Shown one piece after another: positions 24,756 to 32,374 of a stretch of 64,000 bases of DNA (its first letter is position 1; the number at the start of each line of letters is the position of its first letter). The stretch is from Chlorobiota bacterium (GTDB taxonomy: Bacteria > Bacteroidota > Ignavibacteria > OLB7): the NCBI GenBank assembly GCA_028287785.1, contig JAQBOZ010000018.1, forward strand, positions 62,001 through 126,000, written 5' to 3'. Both the position numbers and the translations under genes were made by a program. The notes under the pieces were generated by a model. The model saw nothing but the letters and a program-made list of their open reading frames with translations, was not told where the DNA came from and did not search any database.

Positions 24756-24821
24756 AAAAACCCTGCCGAACGCTGATCTCTTCAAGAAGACCGGCGGTCA
24801 ACAGGGCTTGCGGTGCGCAAC
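24756..24821 (-). promoter_or_regulatory. Leader hairpin with conserved 5' box, copy B
   Basis: On the minus strand this opens with the same 18 bases as copy A (GTTGCGCACCGCAAGCCC). It is followed by an outer stem CCCTG...CAGGG with two small inner hairpins (GACC-GCC-GGTC; CTTC-TTGA-GAG) and a TTTTT run, 165 bases before the ATG at 24591. The inner sequence differs completely from copy A while the outer architecture is kept. The rest of 24592-24868 holds nothing else recognised. Confidence 0.6.
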
Positions 24822-24868
24822 GCTCCTGCGTTTTCCATGTTGTCGATGCTTTCTCCGATGCCGGAGAA

Positions 24869-25219
24869 CTATTTCGTATCCGATGCTTTCGTATCCGATC
24901 CGCCCCTGGCGGATTCCTGCCCGCTGTTTCCCGCCCGCTTCATCACGTAGCGGACCTGAATATCCACCTGCCCAACGGGCTGCCCCTTCTGATATTTCGT
25001 TTCAATCACGATCGAACCGTAAAGATCATCGGGCCGCTGGATCTGAAGCGCATCGTACAACTCCGATAGCAGCCGCTCCACCGTCCGTTCGGTGTCGCGA
25101 GTGTAATCGCTCGTGCTGGATCGTTTTCGGAACACGGTGGGCTCCAGACGATTATTCCGCTGTATTACCATGATCGAATTCGTATCTGCCTGAACCGGGA
25201 ATGATGCCGATTTCCCCAT
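24869..25219 (-). CDS. Small hypothetical protein
   Basis: 116 residues, or 100 if begun at Met17 (ATG at 25171). No signal peptide or membrane segment. The middle (TRDTERTVERLLSELYDALQIQRPDDLYGSIVIETKYQKGQPVGQVDIQVRYVMKR) reads like a folded alpha/beta domain, while the C-terminus is low complexity (SGQESARGGSDTKASDTK). I do not recognise a family. Support is the coding-like composition of the middle part and its place in an otherwise empty interval between the leader of the 24591 gene and the nucleoside phosphorylase; 25220-25472 holds no supported gene. Confidence 0.5.
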   Translation of the reverse strand: MGKSASFPVQADTNSIMVIQRNNRLEPTVFRKRSSTSDYTRDTERTVERLLSELYDALQIQRPDDLYGSIVIETKYQKGQPVGQVDIQVRYVMKRAGNSGQESARGGSDTKASDTK

Positions 25220-25472
25220 CGGCCCGGAAGGAATGCGGGTGAGAATCTGGACGATTCCGCGCCGCGATCCGGGTTTCGAGAGATCCGGTCATCCCCGCCG
25301 ACCCTGAGCCGGTGAAGATTGATGGGACCAATTTGTGGGACCGTCTGGTGGGATGATCGATGAGCGTGGACGCCCGTCCGATCAGCCACAAACATAGGCC
25401 CGATGGGCATGCGCGGGCAAGTTATGGTTCGGTGACATGGGCGCGGAGGCGGATCGTGAACTGTCCCGGCGG

Positions 25473-26303
25473 CTATAACCGCGCTATCACCCCCGTCATC
25501 ACCCCCGTCAGCTTCGGCTCGGCGGCATTCGCGGCGGCGATGATCTCAGAGATATCGGCAGGAGCAAGATTATCGGGGAAGCACTCGTCGGTGATGATCG
25601 AGATGCCCAGCACCCGCATCCCCATATGCCGCGCCACGATCACCTCCGGCACGGTGCTCATCCCCACCGCGTCCGCGCCGATGCCCCGCAGGAAGCGATA
25701 CTCGGCCCGCGTCTCAAGGTTCGGCCCCGCCACCGCAACATAGGTTCCCTTGTGCAGCCTGATCTTTTCGTCCATCGCAACATCCTCCGCAAGCCGTATC
25801 AGCTCGTGACTGTACGGCTCCGACATATCAGGGAAGCGCGGGCCGAGCGTATCATCGTTCGGCCCTATCAGCGGGTTGTCGCCGATAAGGTTGATATGAT
25901 CCTCGATCAGCATCAGATCGCCGCGACGGTGGAGCGGGTTCAGGCCGCCGCACGCATTGGAGACCATCAGCGTATCGGCGCCAAGCTGGCGCATCACCCT
26001 CACCGGGAAGGTGATCTGCTTCATATCATATCCCTCGTAGAAATGAAACCGCCCCTGCATCGCCACCACCGGTTTTCCGCCGAGCGTTCCCACGATCAGC
26101 CGCCCCGTGTGCGATTCGACAGTGGAGAGCGGAAAGCCGGGGATATCGGCGTAATCCACCGTGGCGCGATTCTCTATCGCCTCCCCCAGTCTCCCCAGGC
26201 CGGTCCCCAGGATGATGCCGATCTCCGGCTTCACCGTTCCGTGCCCGGCCAGCGCCGCGCGGATGGCCTCGGCGGCCGTTGACATCTGTTCGCGAAGAGC
26301 CAT
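25473..26303 (-). CDS. punA: Purine-nucleoside phosphorylase (trimeric type)
   Basis: 276 residues, the usual length for the trimeric PNP family. Landmarks: phosphate-loop [11 protein letters not shown] near residue 33; [83 protein letters not shown] (purine- and ribose-binding region); and the TDEC motif. It splits purine (deoxy)nucleosides with phosphate into base plus (deoxy)ribose-1-phosphate in the cytosol for purine salvage. The TDEC Asp replaces the Asn of strict 6-oxopurine enzymes, so adenosine or MTA-type specificity cannot be excluded. It stands apart from its neighbours by 90 bases. Confidence 0.93.
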   Translation of the reverse strand: MALREQMSTAAEAIRAALAGHGTVKPEIGIILGTGLGRLGEAIENRATVDYADIPGFPLSTVESHTGRLIVGTLGGKPVVAMQGRFHFYEGYDMKQITFPVRVMRQLGADTLMVSNACGGLNPLHRRGDLMLIEDHINLIGDNPLIGPNDDTLGPRFPDMSEPYSHELIRLAEDVAMDEKIRLHKGTYVAVAGPNLETRAEYRFLRGIGADAVGMSTVPEVIVARHMGMRVLGISIITDECFPDNLAPADISEIIAAANAAEPKLTGVMTGVIARL

Positions 26304-26393
26304 GTGCAGCGTTGAAAGAATGAATGATGAGATGTTCGCGGTCTCGTGCCGCGTGCGTGATCGGCCCGGAACGCCGAGAGCCGGAGTGACGGC

Positions 26394-27857
26394 CTACCGC
26401 TTCACCAGCGCGTGCCTGAGCGAGAGGGCGCCGGAGAAGCCGAACCCGAAGAGAAACATCAACTGAAACGGGAGGAGCGATACCTCCACCAAATGGATCG
26501 ATATGATGATCCCCAGGATGAAATAGAGCGCCAGCAGCAGCTCCATCACCACGTCGATCCTGATCCTGGAGAGGCGGTAGCTGCTCCCCGTCCAACTGTC
26601 ACCGCTGGTGACGATGTTGTACTTCGGCGTCCTGACGAACGCGCTTTTGCGGTTCATCAGCGCCTCCATCACCGCGCGGGTATTGTTCACGGCCATCCCC
26701 ATCGTGCCGGCCATGAAGAACGGGAAGAGAAGCATCCGCCGCTTCCAGTCGACCCGGAGATTCCGCTGCGCGCAGAGATAGAAGAGGAACGACACCACCG
26801 AGGAGATGGCGAAGACGCTCATGATATCGAAGTAGATCGCGAACTCCGGATGTCCCCGTTTCAGCAGCAGCACCGGGATGTTCAGCAGCGCCACGAAGAG
26901 GATGCAGGGAAACACCATGTTCGATGTAAGATGCGCGGTGGCGTGGAGCTTTACCGCGAGCGGCTGCCCGGAACGCCAGATGGCCGGCAGATGCTTCTTC
27001 GCTGTTTCGATCGCCCCCTTGGTCCAGCGGAACTGCTGCGACTTCAGGCCGTTGATCTCCGACGGAAGTTCGGCCGGCACGGAGAGATCGTTCAGATAGA
27101 GGAAGCGCCAGCCGCGAAGCTGCGCCCGGTAGGAGAGATCGAGATCCTCCGTCAGCGTATCGGCCTGCCAGTTGCCCGCATCCTCGATGCACGATTTCCG
27201 CCAGACACCGGCCGTGCCGTTGAAGTTCATAAAGAAGCTGGCGCGATTCCGCACCTGCTGCTCCATCGCGAAATGCGCGTCCAGCGCAACTCCCTGGATG
27301 CGGGTAAGAAGGCTGTAGTCGTAGTTGAGATGTTCCCATCGTCCCTGCACCATCCCCAGCCGGGCATCGGCGATCAGATGGGGAAGGGCGAGGAGCAGGA
27401 AATCGGGATCGGGGAGGAAGTCCGCGTCGAAAATGGCGATGTACTCGCCGTCGGCAACGTCCAGCCCGTTTCGGAGCGCCCCCGCCTTGTAGCCGGTCCG
27501 GTCATCCCGGTGCATCTGAACGATCCGATATCCCTCCTCCCGCTTCGCGGCCACCAGGCGCGTAACAAGCTCGCGCGTCCGGTCGGTGGAATCATCCAGC
27601 ACCTGAATCTCCAGCAGATGAAGCGGATAATCCAGCCTGCAGACCGACGCGATCAGCCGCTCGGCGACATAGATCTCATTGAATATCGGAAGCTGCACCG
27701 TGACCATCGGAAGAAGATCGGCGGGGGGAAGGGGCGGAGTAAGGGGATCGTGCGGACGCAGCTTCGAGAAGTGATAGACCATCGAAAGGCCGTGCATGCC
27801 GAATCCGAACAGGACCAGCAGCGCGCATATATAGCTGACGAGTAGTATGATCTCCAT
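26394..27857 (-). CDS. Membrane glycosyltransferase family 2 (cellulose synthase-like)
   Basis: 487 residues. One N-terminal membrane helix ([27 protein letters not shown]) precedes a GT-A catalytic domain with [10 protein letters not shown], the DDSTD and DAD nucleotide-sugar/metal motifs, [15 protein letters not shown] and the QQFRWTKGA (QxxRW-type) acceptor motif. Several C-terminal helices follow ([71 protein letters not shown]). This architecture belongs to processive or glucosylceramide-type GT2 enzymes of the inner membrane; the sugar donor and product (polysaccharide or glycolipid) are unknown. No Bcs partner genes are adjacent. Confidence 0.92.
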   Translation of the reverse strand: MEIILLVSYICALLVLFGFGMHGLSMVYHFSKLRPHDPLTPPLPPADLLPMVTVQLPIFNEIYVAERLIASVCRLDYPLHLLEIQVLDDSTDRTRELVTRLVAAKREEGYRIVQMHRDDRTGYKAGALRNGLDVADGEYIAIFDADFLPDPDFLLLALPHLIADARLGMVQGRWEHLNYDYSLLTRIQGVALDAHFAMEQQVRNRASFFMNFNGTAGVWRKSCIEDAGNWQADTLTEDLDLSYRAQLRGWRFLYLNDLSVPAELPSEINGLKSQQFRWTKGAIETAKKHLPAIWRSGQPLAVKLHATAHLTSNMVFPCILFVALLNIPVLLLKRGHPEFAIYFDIMSVFAISSVVSFLFYLCAQRNLRVDWKRRMLLFPFFMAGTMGMAVNNTRAVMEALMNRKSAFVRTPKYNIVTSGDSWTGSSYRLSRIRIDVVMELLLALYFILGIIISIHLVEVSLLPFQLMFLFGFGFSGALSLRHALVKR

Positions 27858-28010
27858 ATGACGATGCGAAATCCATGATCGACAACGCCCATCCGGCGTG
27901 GGCCATTCCGGGGAACGTGGACGGCTGAGATGTTCTACCCCGGTTTTCCGGTGGGACCGCCTGCCTGAAGGGAGCGGAGGTGGCGTGATCGGACAATGTA
28001 CGGCTCGCGG

Positions 28011-28523
28011 CTACCAGTCGGCCACGGTATCGTTCAGGATCTGGCTGGTAAGATTGTTGATCGCATCCTGAACGGCGCGCTTTTCACCGGCCGGCCCCTC
28101 GCTCAGATTGAACTGACCCACCCCGGTGAACGACTTGTCCTTGTAGATGGCCCGCTTCTTCACGTTATCGAAAAACGTGGACCGGGCCACAATCTCCACG
28201 CCGCGCACCGACTCCAGTTCCCTGCCGCTGATGTTGCGCCGCACCTGCGTATTGATCGAGACCAGCGTCACCTCCAGACGGGAATCGGGGCTGGCGGCAT
28301 CCACCACGCGGAGGGTGTTGTCGTCCCGGAACTTCTGGATGAGCGATGTGGTCGTAAGCTCGCGCGCGGCCTGATATGGCTGCGGGCTGATATCCTCCGC
28401 CTGCGGGATGGTGACCGTGTGGAGATGCGGAGCCACCGAGCCTCCCCGGAACGAATAGCATCCCCCGGCGGCCAAAGCCATCGTGAACATCAGGAGAGGA
28501 GATATCATTCGCAAGCGCGTCAT
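28011..28523 (-). CDS. lptE: LptE-like LPS-assembly lipoprotein
   Basis: 170 residues with lipoprotein signal MTRLRMISPLLMFTMALAAGGC (Cys22), followed immediately by YSFRGGSVAPHLHTVTIP, the opening typical of LptE proteins of Bacteroidota/Chlorobi. Later blocks (LTTTSLIQKFRDDNTLRVVDAASPDSRLEVTLVSINTQVRRN, QDAINNLTSQILNDTVADW) fit the alpha/beta plug domain that sits inside the LptD barrel and helps LPS reach the outer surface. It comes shortly after a sigma-54 activator gene, an association I recall from related genomes. The gene symbol is by family resemblance; lptD is not in the window. Confidence 0.8.
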   Translation of the reverse strand: MTRLRMISPLLMFTMALAAGGCYSFRGGSVAPHLHTVTIPQAEDISPQPYQAARELTTTSLIQKFRDDNTLRVVDAASPDSRLEVTLVSINTQVRRNISGRELESVRGVEIVARSTFFDNVKKRAIYKDKSFTGVGQFNLSEGPAGEKRAVQDAINNLTSQILNDTVADW

Positions 28524-28593
28524 CGGTTACGTTTTCCGGAACAGTTTAGCAAATTTTCGACTGTCGGCATTGCGGTCTTCTTCTTCGGCGCGC

Positions 28594-28638
28594 GTCGGGG
28601 CGTCGGGGCGTCGGGGCGGGTTTTAAACCCGCCCCGAC
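28594..28638. repeat. GCGTCGGG triplet plus perfect TTTTAAA-centred palindrome
   Basis: Three tandem CGTCGGGG units run into a perfect palindrome at 28610-28638: GTCGGGGCGGGTTT, one T, AAACCCGCCCCGAC (14-bp arms). It lies between the sigma-54 activator and lptE, both on the minus strand. The hairpin may be a terminator or processing site, but the closely similar element at 32336 suggests a dispersed palindrome family. Confidence 0.8.
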
Positions 28639-28707
28639 AACTACAGTTACGGATACGACTACAGTTACGACTACGACTACAATTACGGCTACCACTTACG
28701 ACTACGC
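28639..28707. repeat. Degenerate TACGACTACAGT tandem repeat
   Basis: About 65 bases made of 6- to 12-base units (ACTACAGTTACG, ATACGACTACAGTT, ACGACTACGACTACA, ACGGCTACCACTTACG, ACTACG) abut the stop codon of the sigma-54 activator gene. The whole 28524-28707 gap contains no gene. Such microsatellite-like DNA is unusual for this sequence and may be slippage-prone. Confidence 0.75.
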
Positions 28708-29874
28708 TTATTCAAATTCATCCGCCTTCAGCTTGTAATCGATCAGCTTGCGATACAGCGTTCGCTCGCTGATTCCCAGCGACTGCGCCGCCGCCCGGCG
28801 GTTGCCGCGATGCCGTTCGAGAGCTATGCGGATCAGACGACGCTCCATCTCCTCAAGGCTGAGATCATCGGCATGCTCCAGCGCCTGTTCTATCGTCGGC
28901 GGGGCCGCCGGGAGCGCCGGAGGGCTCTGGGCCGGCTCGTGCACCGCGGTCTGCGCGATATACTGCTTGATCGCCCCGACCTCGTTCCGCAGGTCGATCA
29001 GCGCCCGGTAGATCAGCTCCCGTTCCGCCTGTTCCGGCGTGCGACCGGGAAGATGAATGATCGCGTTGGGGTTGTCGATCACCGGGGCGCGCTGCATCAC
29101 ATCCAGATGCATGTCCACCGTCTCCACGGTGATCTTCTCCCCCCGCTCCAGCGTCACAACCAGCTCCGCGAAGTTCTTCAGCTCGCGCACATTTCCCGGC
29201 CAGGGATACTCGATCAGCACATCCATCGCGTCGCGCGTGATGCCGCCGAACGGGATATTCAGTCGCGCCGCGGTCTGGAAGGCGAAGTGCGCGAAGAGAA
29301 GCGGGATATCATCACGCCGTTCCCGGAGCGACGGGATGCGGATCTGGGCGGCGCGGAGGCGATAGTAGAGATCCTGACGGAAAATCCCCCGCTGCACGTC
29401 GCGGGCAAGATCGCGGTTGGTGGCGGCGATCACCCGGACATCGGCATGGCGCAGCTCGTTCCCGCCGATCCGGGTGAACTCGAACGATTCCAGCACGCGG
29501 AGCAGTTTGACCTGCGTGCCGACCGGCATCTCCCCGATCTCATCGAGGAACACCGTCCCACCATCGGCCGCCTCGAACAGCCCCTTCCGCGCCTCCACCG
29601 CGCCGGTAAAGGCGCCGCGCTCGTGCCCGAACAGCTCCGACTCCAGCAGCGTCTCCGGGATGGCGCCGCAGTTGATCGGGATCATCCGCTGCTCCCGCCT
29701 GTGGCTGAGCTGGTGAATCGCCTTGGCGAACACCTCCTTCCCGACGCCGCTCTCGCCGATCAGCAGCACCGTCAGATCGCTGTCGGCAACCTGGCGGATG
29801 CTGGCAACGATCTGCTCGATCTGCGGTGACCGGCTGATGATGCCAAGTTCCTGCTGGGTGATCTCGCGATTCAC
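28708..29874 (-). CDS. Sigma-54-dependent transcriptional activator (AAA+ and Fis-type HTH, no receiver)
   Basis: 388 residues. The AAA+ domain begins almost at once (residue ~12): Walker A GESGVGKE, the sigma-54 contact loop [13 protein letters not shown] (intact GAFTGA), Walker [23 protein letters not shown], the arginine-finger region FRQDLYYRL, and [14 protein letters not shown] Gln/Pro/Ala-rich linker leads to a Fis HTH ([31 protein letters not shown]). There is no N-terminal receiver, GAF or PAS domain, so activity must be set by expression level or by a trans-acting partner. Targets are unknown; lptE lies downstream. Confidence 0.93.
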   Translation of the reverse strand: MNREITQQELGIISRSPQIEQIVASIRQVADSDLTVLLIGESGVGKEVFAKAIHQLSHRREQRMIPINCGAIPETLLESELFGHERGAFTGAVEARKGLFEAADGGTVFLDEIGEMPVGTQVKLLRVLESFEFTRIGGNELRHADVRVIAATNRDLARDVQRGIFRQDLYYRLRAAQIRIPSLRERRDDIPLLFAHFAFQTAARLNIPFGGITRDAMDVLIEYPWPGNVRELKNFAELVVTLERGEKITVETVDMHLDVMQRAPVIDNPNAIIHLPGRTPEQAERELIYRALIDLRNEVGAIKQYIAQTAVHEPAQSPPALPAAPPTIEQALEHADDLSLEEMERRLIRIALERHRGNRRAAAQSLGISERTLYRKLIDYKLKADEFE

Positions 29875-29956
29875 GTATGCTATGGGAAGAATGAAATGGG
29901 GCCGGGGGGAACGGCGGACGCCGCCCCCGCAAACGCGCGGTCATCGTGGGGCCGTC

Positions 29957-30364
29957 TCAGCTCCGGGGATGTTCCGCCACGTACAGCTTGATATAATCGG
30001 CGATGGCGGTGGTAGGCGCGCCGGGGGTGAAGAGCTGGCCCACGCCGATCTTCTTCAACTCCTCGATATCCGCCTCCGACATGATGCCGCCGCCGGTCAG
30101 CAGAACATCATCCAGCCCGCGATCCTTCATCAACCCCATCACCTTCGGGAAGATGGTCATATGCGCGCCGGAGAGCATGCTGATGCCGACGACATCGACA
30201 TCCTCCTGAAGGGCCGCCTCCACGATCATCTCCGGGGTCTGCCGGAGGCCGGTATAGATCACTTCCATGCCGGCGTCGCGGAGCGCCGCGGCGATCACCT
30301 TGGCGCCGCGATCATGGCCGTCCAGTCCCGCCTTGGCGATCAGCACCCGTATCTTTTGGTCCAT
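29957..30364 (-). CDS. Stand-alone cobalamin (B12)-binding subunit, methylmalonyl-CoA mutase C-terminal type
   Basis: 135 residues containing only the flavodoxin-like B12-binding fold. The DxHxxG motif ([17 protein letters not shown], His lower-axial ligand), SMLSGAHM (SxL motif) and [11 protein letters not shown] (GG motif) are all intact. It matches the small subunit of split acyl-CoA mutases (methylmalonyl-, ethylmalonyl- or isobutyryl-CoA mutase), which pairs with a separate catalytic TIM-barrel subunit. That subunit is not in the window. The gene lies between the sigma-54 activator and the DinB-like gene and is flanked by a terminator hairpin upstream. Confidence 0.93.
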   Translation of the reverse strand: MDQKIRVLIAKAGLDGHDRGAKVIAAALRDAGMEVIYTGLRQTPEMIVEAALQEDVDVVGISMLSGAHMTIFPKVMGLMKDRGLDDVLLTGGGIMSEADIEELKKIGVGQLFTPGAPTTAIADYIKLYVAEHPRS

Positions 30365-30405
30365 TGCGTAGGTCTTTCGCTAACTGATTGATTACCACTC
30401 AAATG

Positions 30406-30429
30406 GAGACGCCCCGGTTGGGGCGCCTC
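30406..30429 (-). terminator. Hairpin after the DinB-like gene
   Basis: GAGACGCCCC and GGGGCGCCTC form an almost perfect 10-bp stem with a short GTT-type loop. On the minus strand it follows the stop at 30519 and precedes the B12-binding gene start at 30364. The downstream tail is TCTCCATTTGAG, only modestly T-rich. Confidence 0.6.
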
Positions 30430-30518
30430 GCGGATCGCTGAAATTACGAACTCTCCCGCTAATGCCGTCGTTTCATGGACGCATTGAAACAAGAGAGCGG
30501 TTCGCGGAGGTCGCCGGC

Positions 30519-31067
30519 TCAGGCCGCGCTTTCCTCGGCGACATCGGCGGTGGAGTTCTCCCCGGCCGCATCGTCCGGCTTCCAGTCCATGCCGATCCAG
30601 TTGTTCACGGTATTGATCCCCTCCACGCCCGAGGCCTTGACCTGAAGAAAAAGCTGCATGCGATATCCCACCAGCCACTTCAGGGAGGTCTCCAGCACCC
30701 CCACCGCCATCGACACTTCCGTGCCGATTGGAAGTTTGGCGCGCCGCGTCCGCAGATCATCCTCCGTCACCTCATCGAAAAACGCCCGGATTTCCGCTAT
30801 CTGCTCGCGCATCCTTGCGGGAAATTCCTCGGCGGTCATCTCCTTCAGCCGCTCCTGATACTCCTTCCACGGGGTCCAGTTCCCCTCCATGAACGTTTTC
30901 ATGGGGGCGATGCCCGTCATGGCGAGATAGCGGAGCAGTTCGATGGTGGAACGCTGCCCGGCGCTGAACCGGAAATCGAATCCACCGGAGGGGATCTTGT
31001 CGTACAGATGCAGGCAGATGTTGCACTCGTGGATGAGGCTCTCCCGCAGTTCTTCCCTGGTGATCAT
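30519..31067 (-). CDS. DinB-like helical protein (putative)
   Basis: 182 residues. The ATG at 31067 is chosen over 31112 because GGGAGG stands 6 bases upstream. The sequence is mostly helical and opens ITREELRESLIHECNICLHLYDKI, then FRFSAGQRSTIELLRYLAMTGIAPMKTF, in the style of DinB/YfiT four-helix-bundle proteins (the xxGxRSxxELLxHxA block). The three metal-binding His of DinB are not obvious, although one His lies in SLIHECN. DinB-fold members include thiol-transferases and stress-induced proteins. The assignment is by pattern only; the C-terminal tail (GENSTADVAEESAA) is disordered. Confidence 0.65.
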   Translation of the reverse strand: MITREELRESLIHECNICLHLYDKIPSGGFDFRFSAGQRSTIELLRYLAMTGIAPMKTFMEGNWTPWKEYQERLKEMTAEEFPARMREQIAEIRAFFDEVTEDDLRTRRAKLPIGTEVSMAVGVLETSLKWLVGYRMQLFLQVKASGVEGINTVNNWIGMDWKPDDAAGENSTADVAEESAA

Positions 31068-31398
31068 TGTATCCTCCCGATACGATAGTGTGTAATGATG
31101 TTTCCCGAACATGTGAATCGGGGGATGAAGCTACGGCAGCGCATCGAACTGGCAACCGGCAACCGCGCGGCTGATGGTAAAACCGGCGGTTTTATCCCCA
31201 TTTCAGCAATTTCGAATCATGAAGGAACGATTGGCCGCCGTCGATCGGTTTGAACGGATATGGCGGCCGATTTCATCTTCCCGAACCCGCGATAAGCGGT
31301 AGTCACGATCCGATCTCGTATTTTGTCGGTTCGGTGGGGCCCACGTCCCGGCCCATTGGTCGGGAATGTTCATGGATTATTCAGAGTAAGAGAACGGT

Positions 31399-32310
31399 AT
31401 GTTACGATATAAAGCGGACTGGCGATCGCTGGTGTATATGGCGGTGACAACGGCACTGCTGGTCATCCAGTGGGAGATGGGAAGCATCAATCCATTCATC
31501 TATGCCTTCTCGCTCTTCATGGCGGTGGCCGTGGCGGTGATGGCTCACAACCACAATCACCTCCCGATGTGGAAATCGAAGGTGATGAACGGGATCACCG
31601 ATTACTGGCTGACCCTGTTCTACGGGTTCCCGGCGTTCGGCTGGATACCGACGCACAACATGAACCATCACAGCCTGAACAACCGGGAAGGGGATTACAC
31701 GATCACCTACCGCTACAGCGAGAAGAACAACCTCTTCACGCTGATGAGCTATCCGTCGATCAGCAGCTACTTCCAGCAGAAGGCCATCCGCGATTACCTC
31801 GGCTATCTGAAGCGGACCAGCCGAGGAAAGTATTTCCACGCGGTTCTTCAGTACGTGGCGCTGATCCTCTTCATTGCCGTGGCGCTGTTCATCGACTGGA
31901 AGAAGGCGCTCTACTTTATCGTGATCCCGCAGCAGTTCGCGCTGTTCAGCATTCTGGTCTTCAACTACGTTCAGCATGTCCACGCCGAGGAGGAGTCGGA
32001 GTACAACCACTCCCGCAACTTCGTGGGCCCCATGCTCAACACGCTCCTCTTCAACAACGGCTTCCATACCATCCATCACGAGCGCGCTGGGATTCACTGG
32101 AGCGAAACGCCGAGGCATCACGCGAAGATCGAGCATCTGATCGATCCATCGCTCAAGGAGCCCAGCTTCTGGGGCTACATCTTCCGCGTCTATTTCTTCG
32201 GCGCCGTCAGTTCCCGTTTCCGCACCAATTCCATGCGTCTGGCACGGTTGCAGCAACAGCAGCAGACAACGACGGCGCACGAACCGGCCAAGGCGGAGAT
32301 GGTATCGTGA
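31399..32310 (+). CDS. Membrane fatty acid desaturase-type di-iron enzyme
   Basis: 303 residues. The eight-His di-iron signature of membrane desaturases is present: HNHNH near residue 50, HNMNHH near residue 94, a QHVHAEEE block mid-chain and HTIHH near residue 230. Two paired hydrophobic stretches (VYMAVTTALLVIQ, FIYAFSLFMAVAVAVMA; VALILFIAVALFIDW, LYFIVIPQQFALFSILVFNYV) separate the boxes. It probably introduces a double bond or a hydroxyl into lipid acyl chains at the inner membrane. The wide upstream gap (31113-31398) contains a small hairpin (TAAAACC-GGC-GGTTTTA at ~31178) and should hold the promoter. Confidence 0.92.
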   Translation: MLRYKADWRSLVYMAVTTALLVIQWEMGSINPFIYAFSLFMAVAVAVMAHNHNHLPMWKSKVMNGITDYWLTLFYGFPAFGWIPTHNMNHHSLNNREGDYTITYRYSEKNNLFTLMSYPSISSYFQQKAIRDYLGYLKRTSRGKYFHAVLQYVALILFIAVALFIDWKKALYFIVIPQQFALFSILVFNYVQHVHAEEESEYNHSRNFVGPMLNTLLFNNGFHTIHHERAGIHWSETPRHHAKIEHLIDPSLKEPSFWGYIFRVYFFGAVSSRFRTNSMRLARLQQQQQTTTAHEPAKAEMVS

Positions 32311-32335
32311 TGGCGTGATGCGATGAACATGCGTT

Positions 32336-32366
32336 GGTCGGGGCAGGTTTGAAACCTGCCCCGACC
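32336..32366. terminator. Perfect TTTGAAA-centred palindrome between convergent genes
   Basis: GGTCGGGGCAGGTTT, one G, AAACCTGCCCCGACC: 15-bp perfect arms with a one-base centre. It lies between the stops of the desaturase (+) and the FtsX-type permease (-), where a bidirectional terminator is expected. It shares its design and much of its sequence with the palindrome at 28610-28638. Confidence 0.75.
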
Positions 32367-32374
32367 ACATTCTC

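Noticed and set aside
28594-28707. Possible CRISPR-like or array structure
   Set aside because: Units are only 6-12 bases, degenerate and contiguous with no spacers; no cas gene is in the window.
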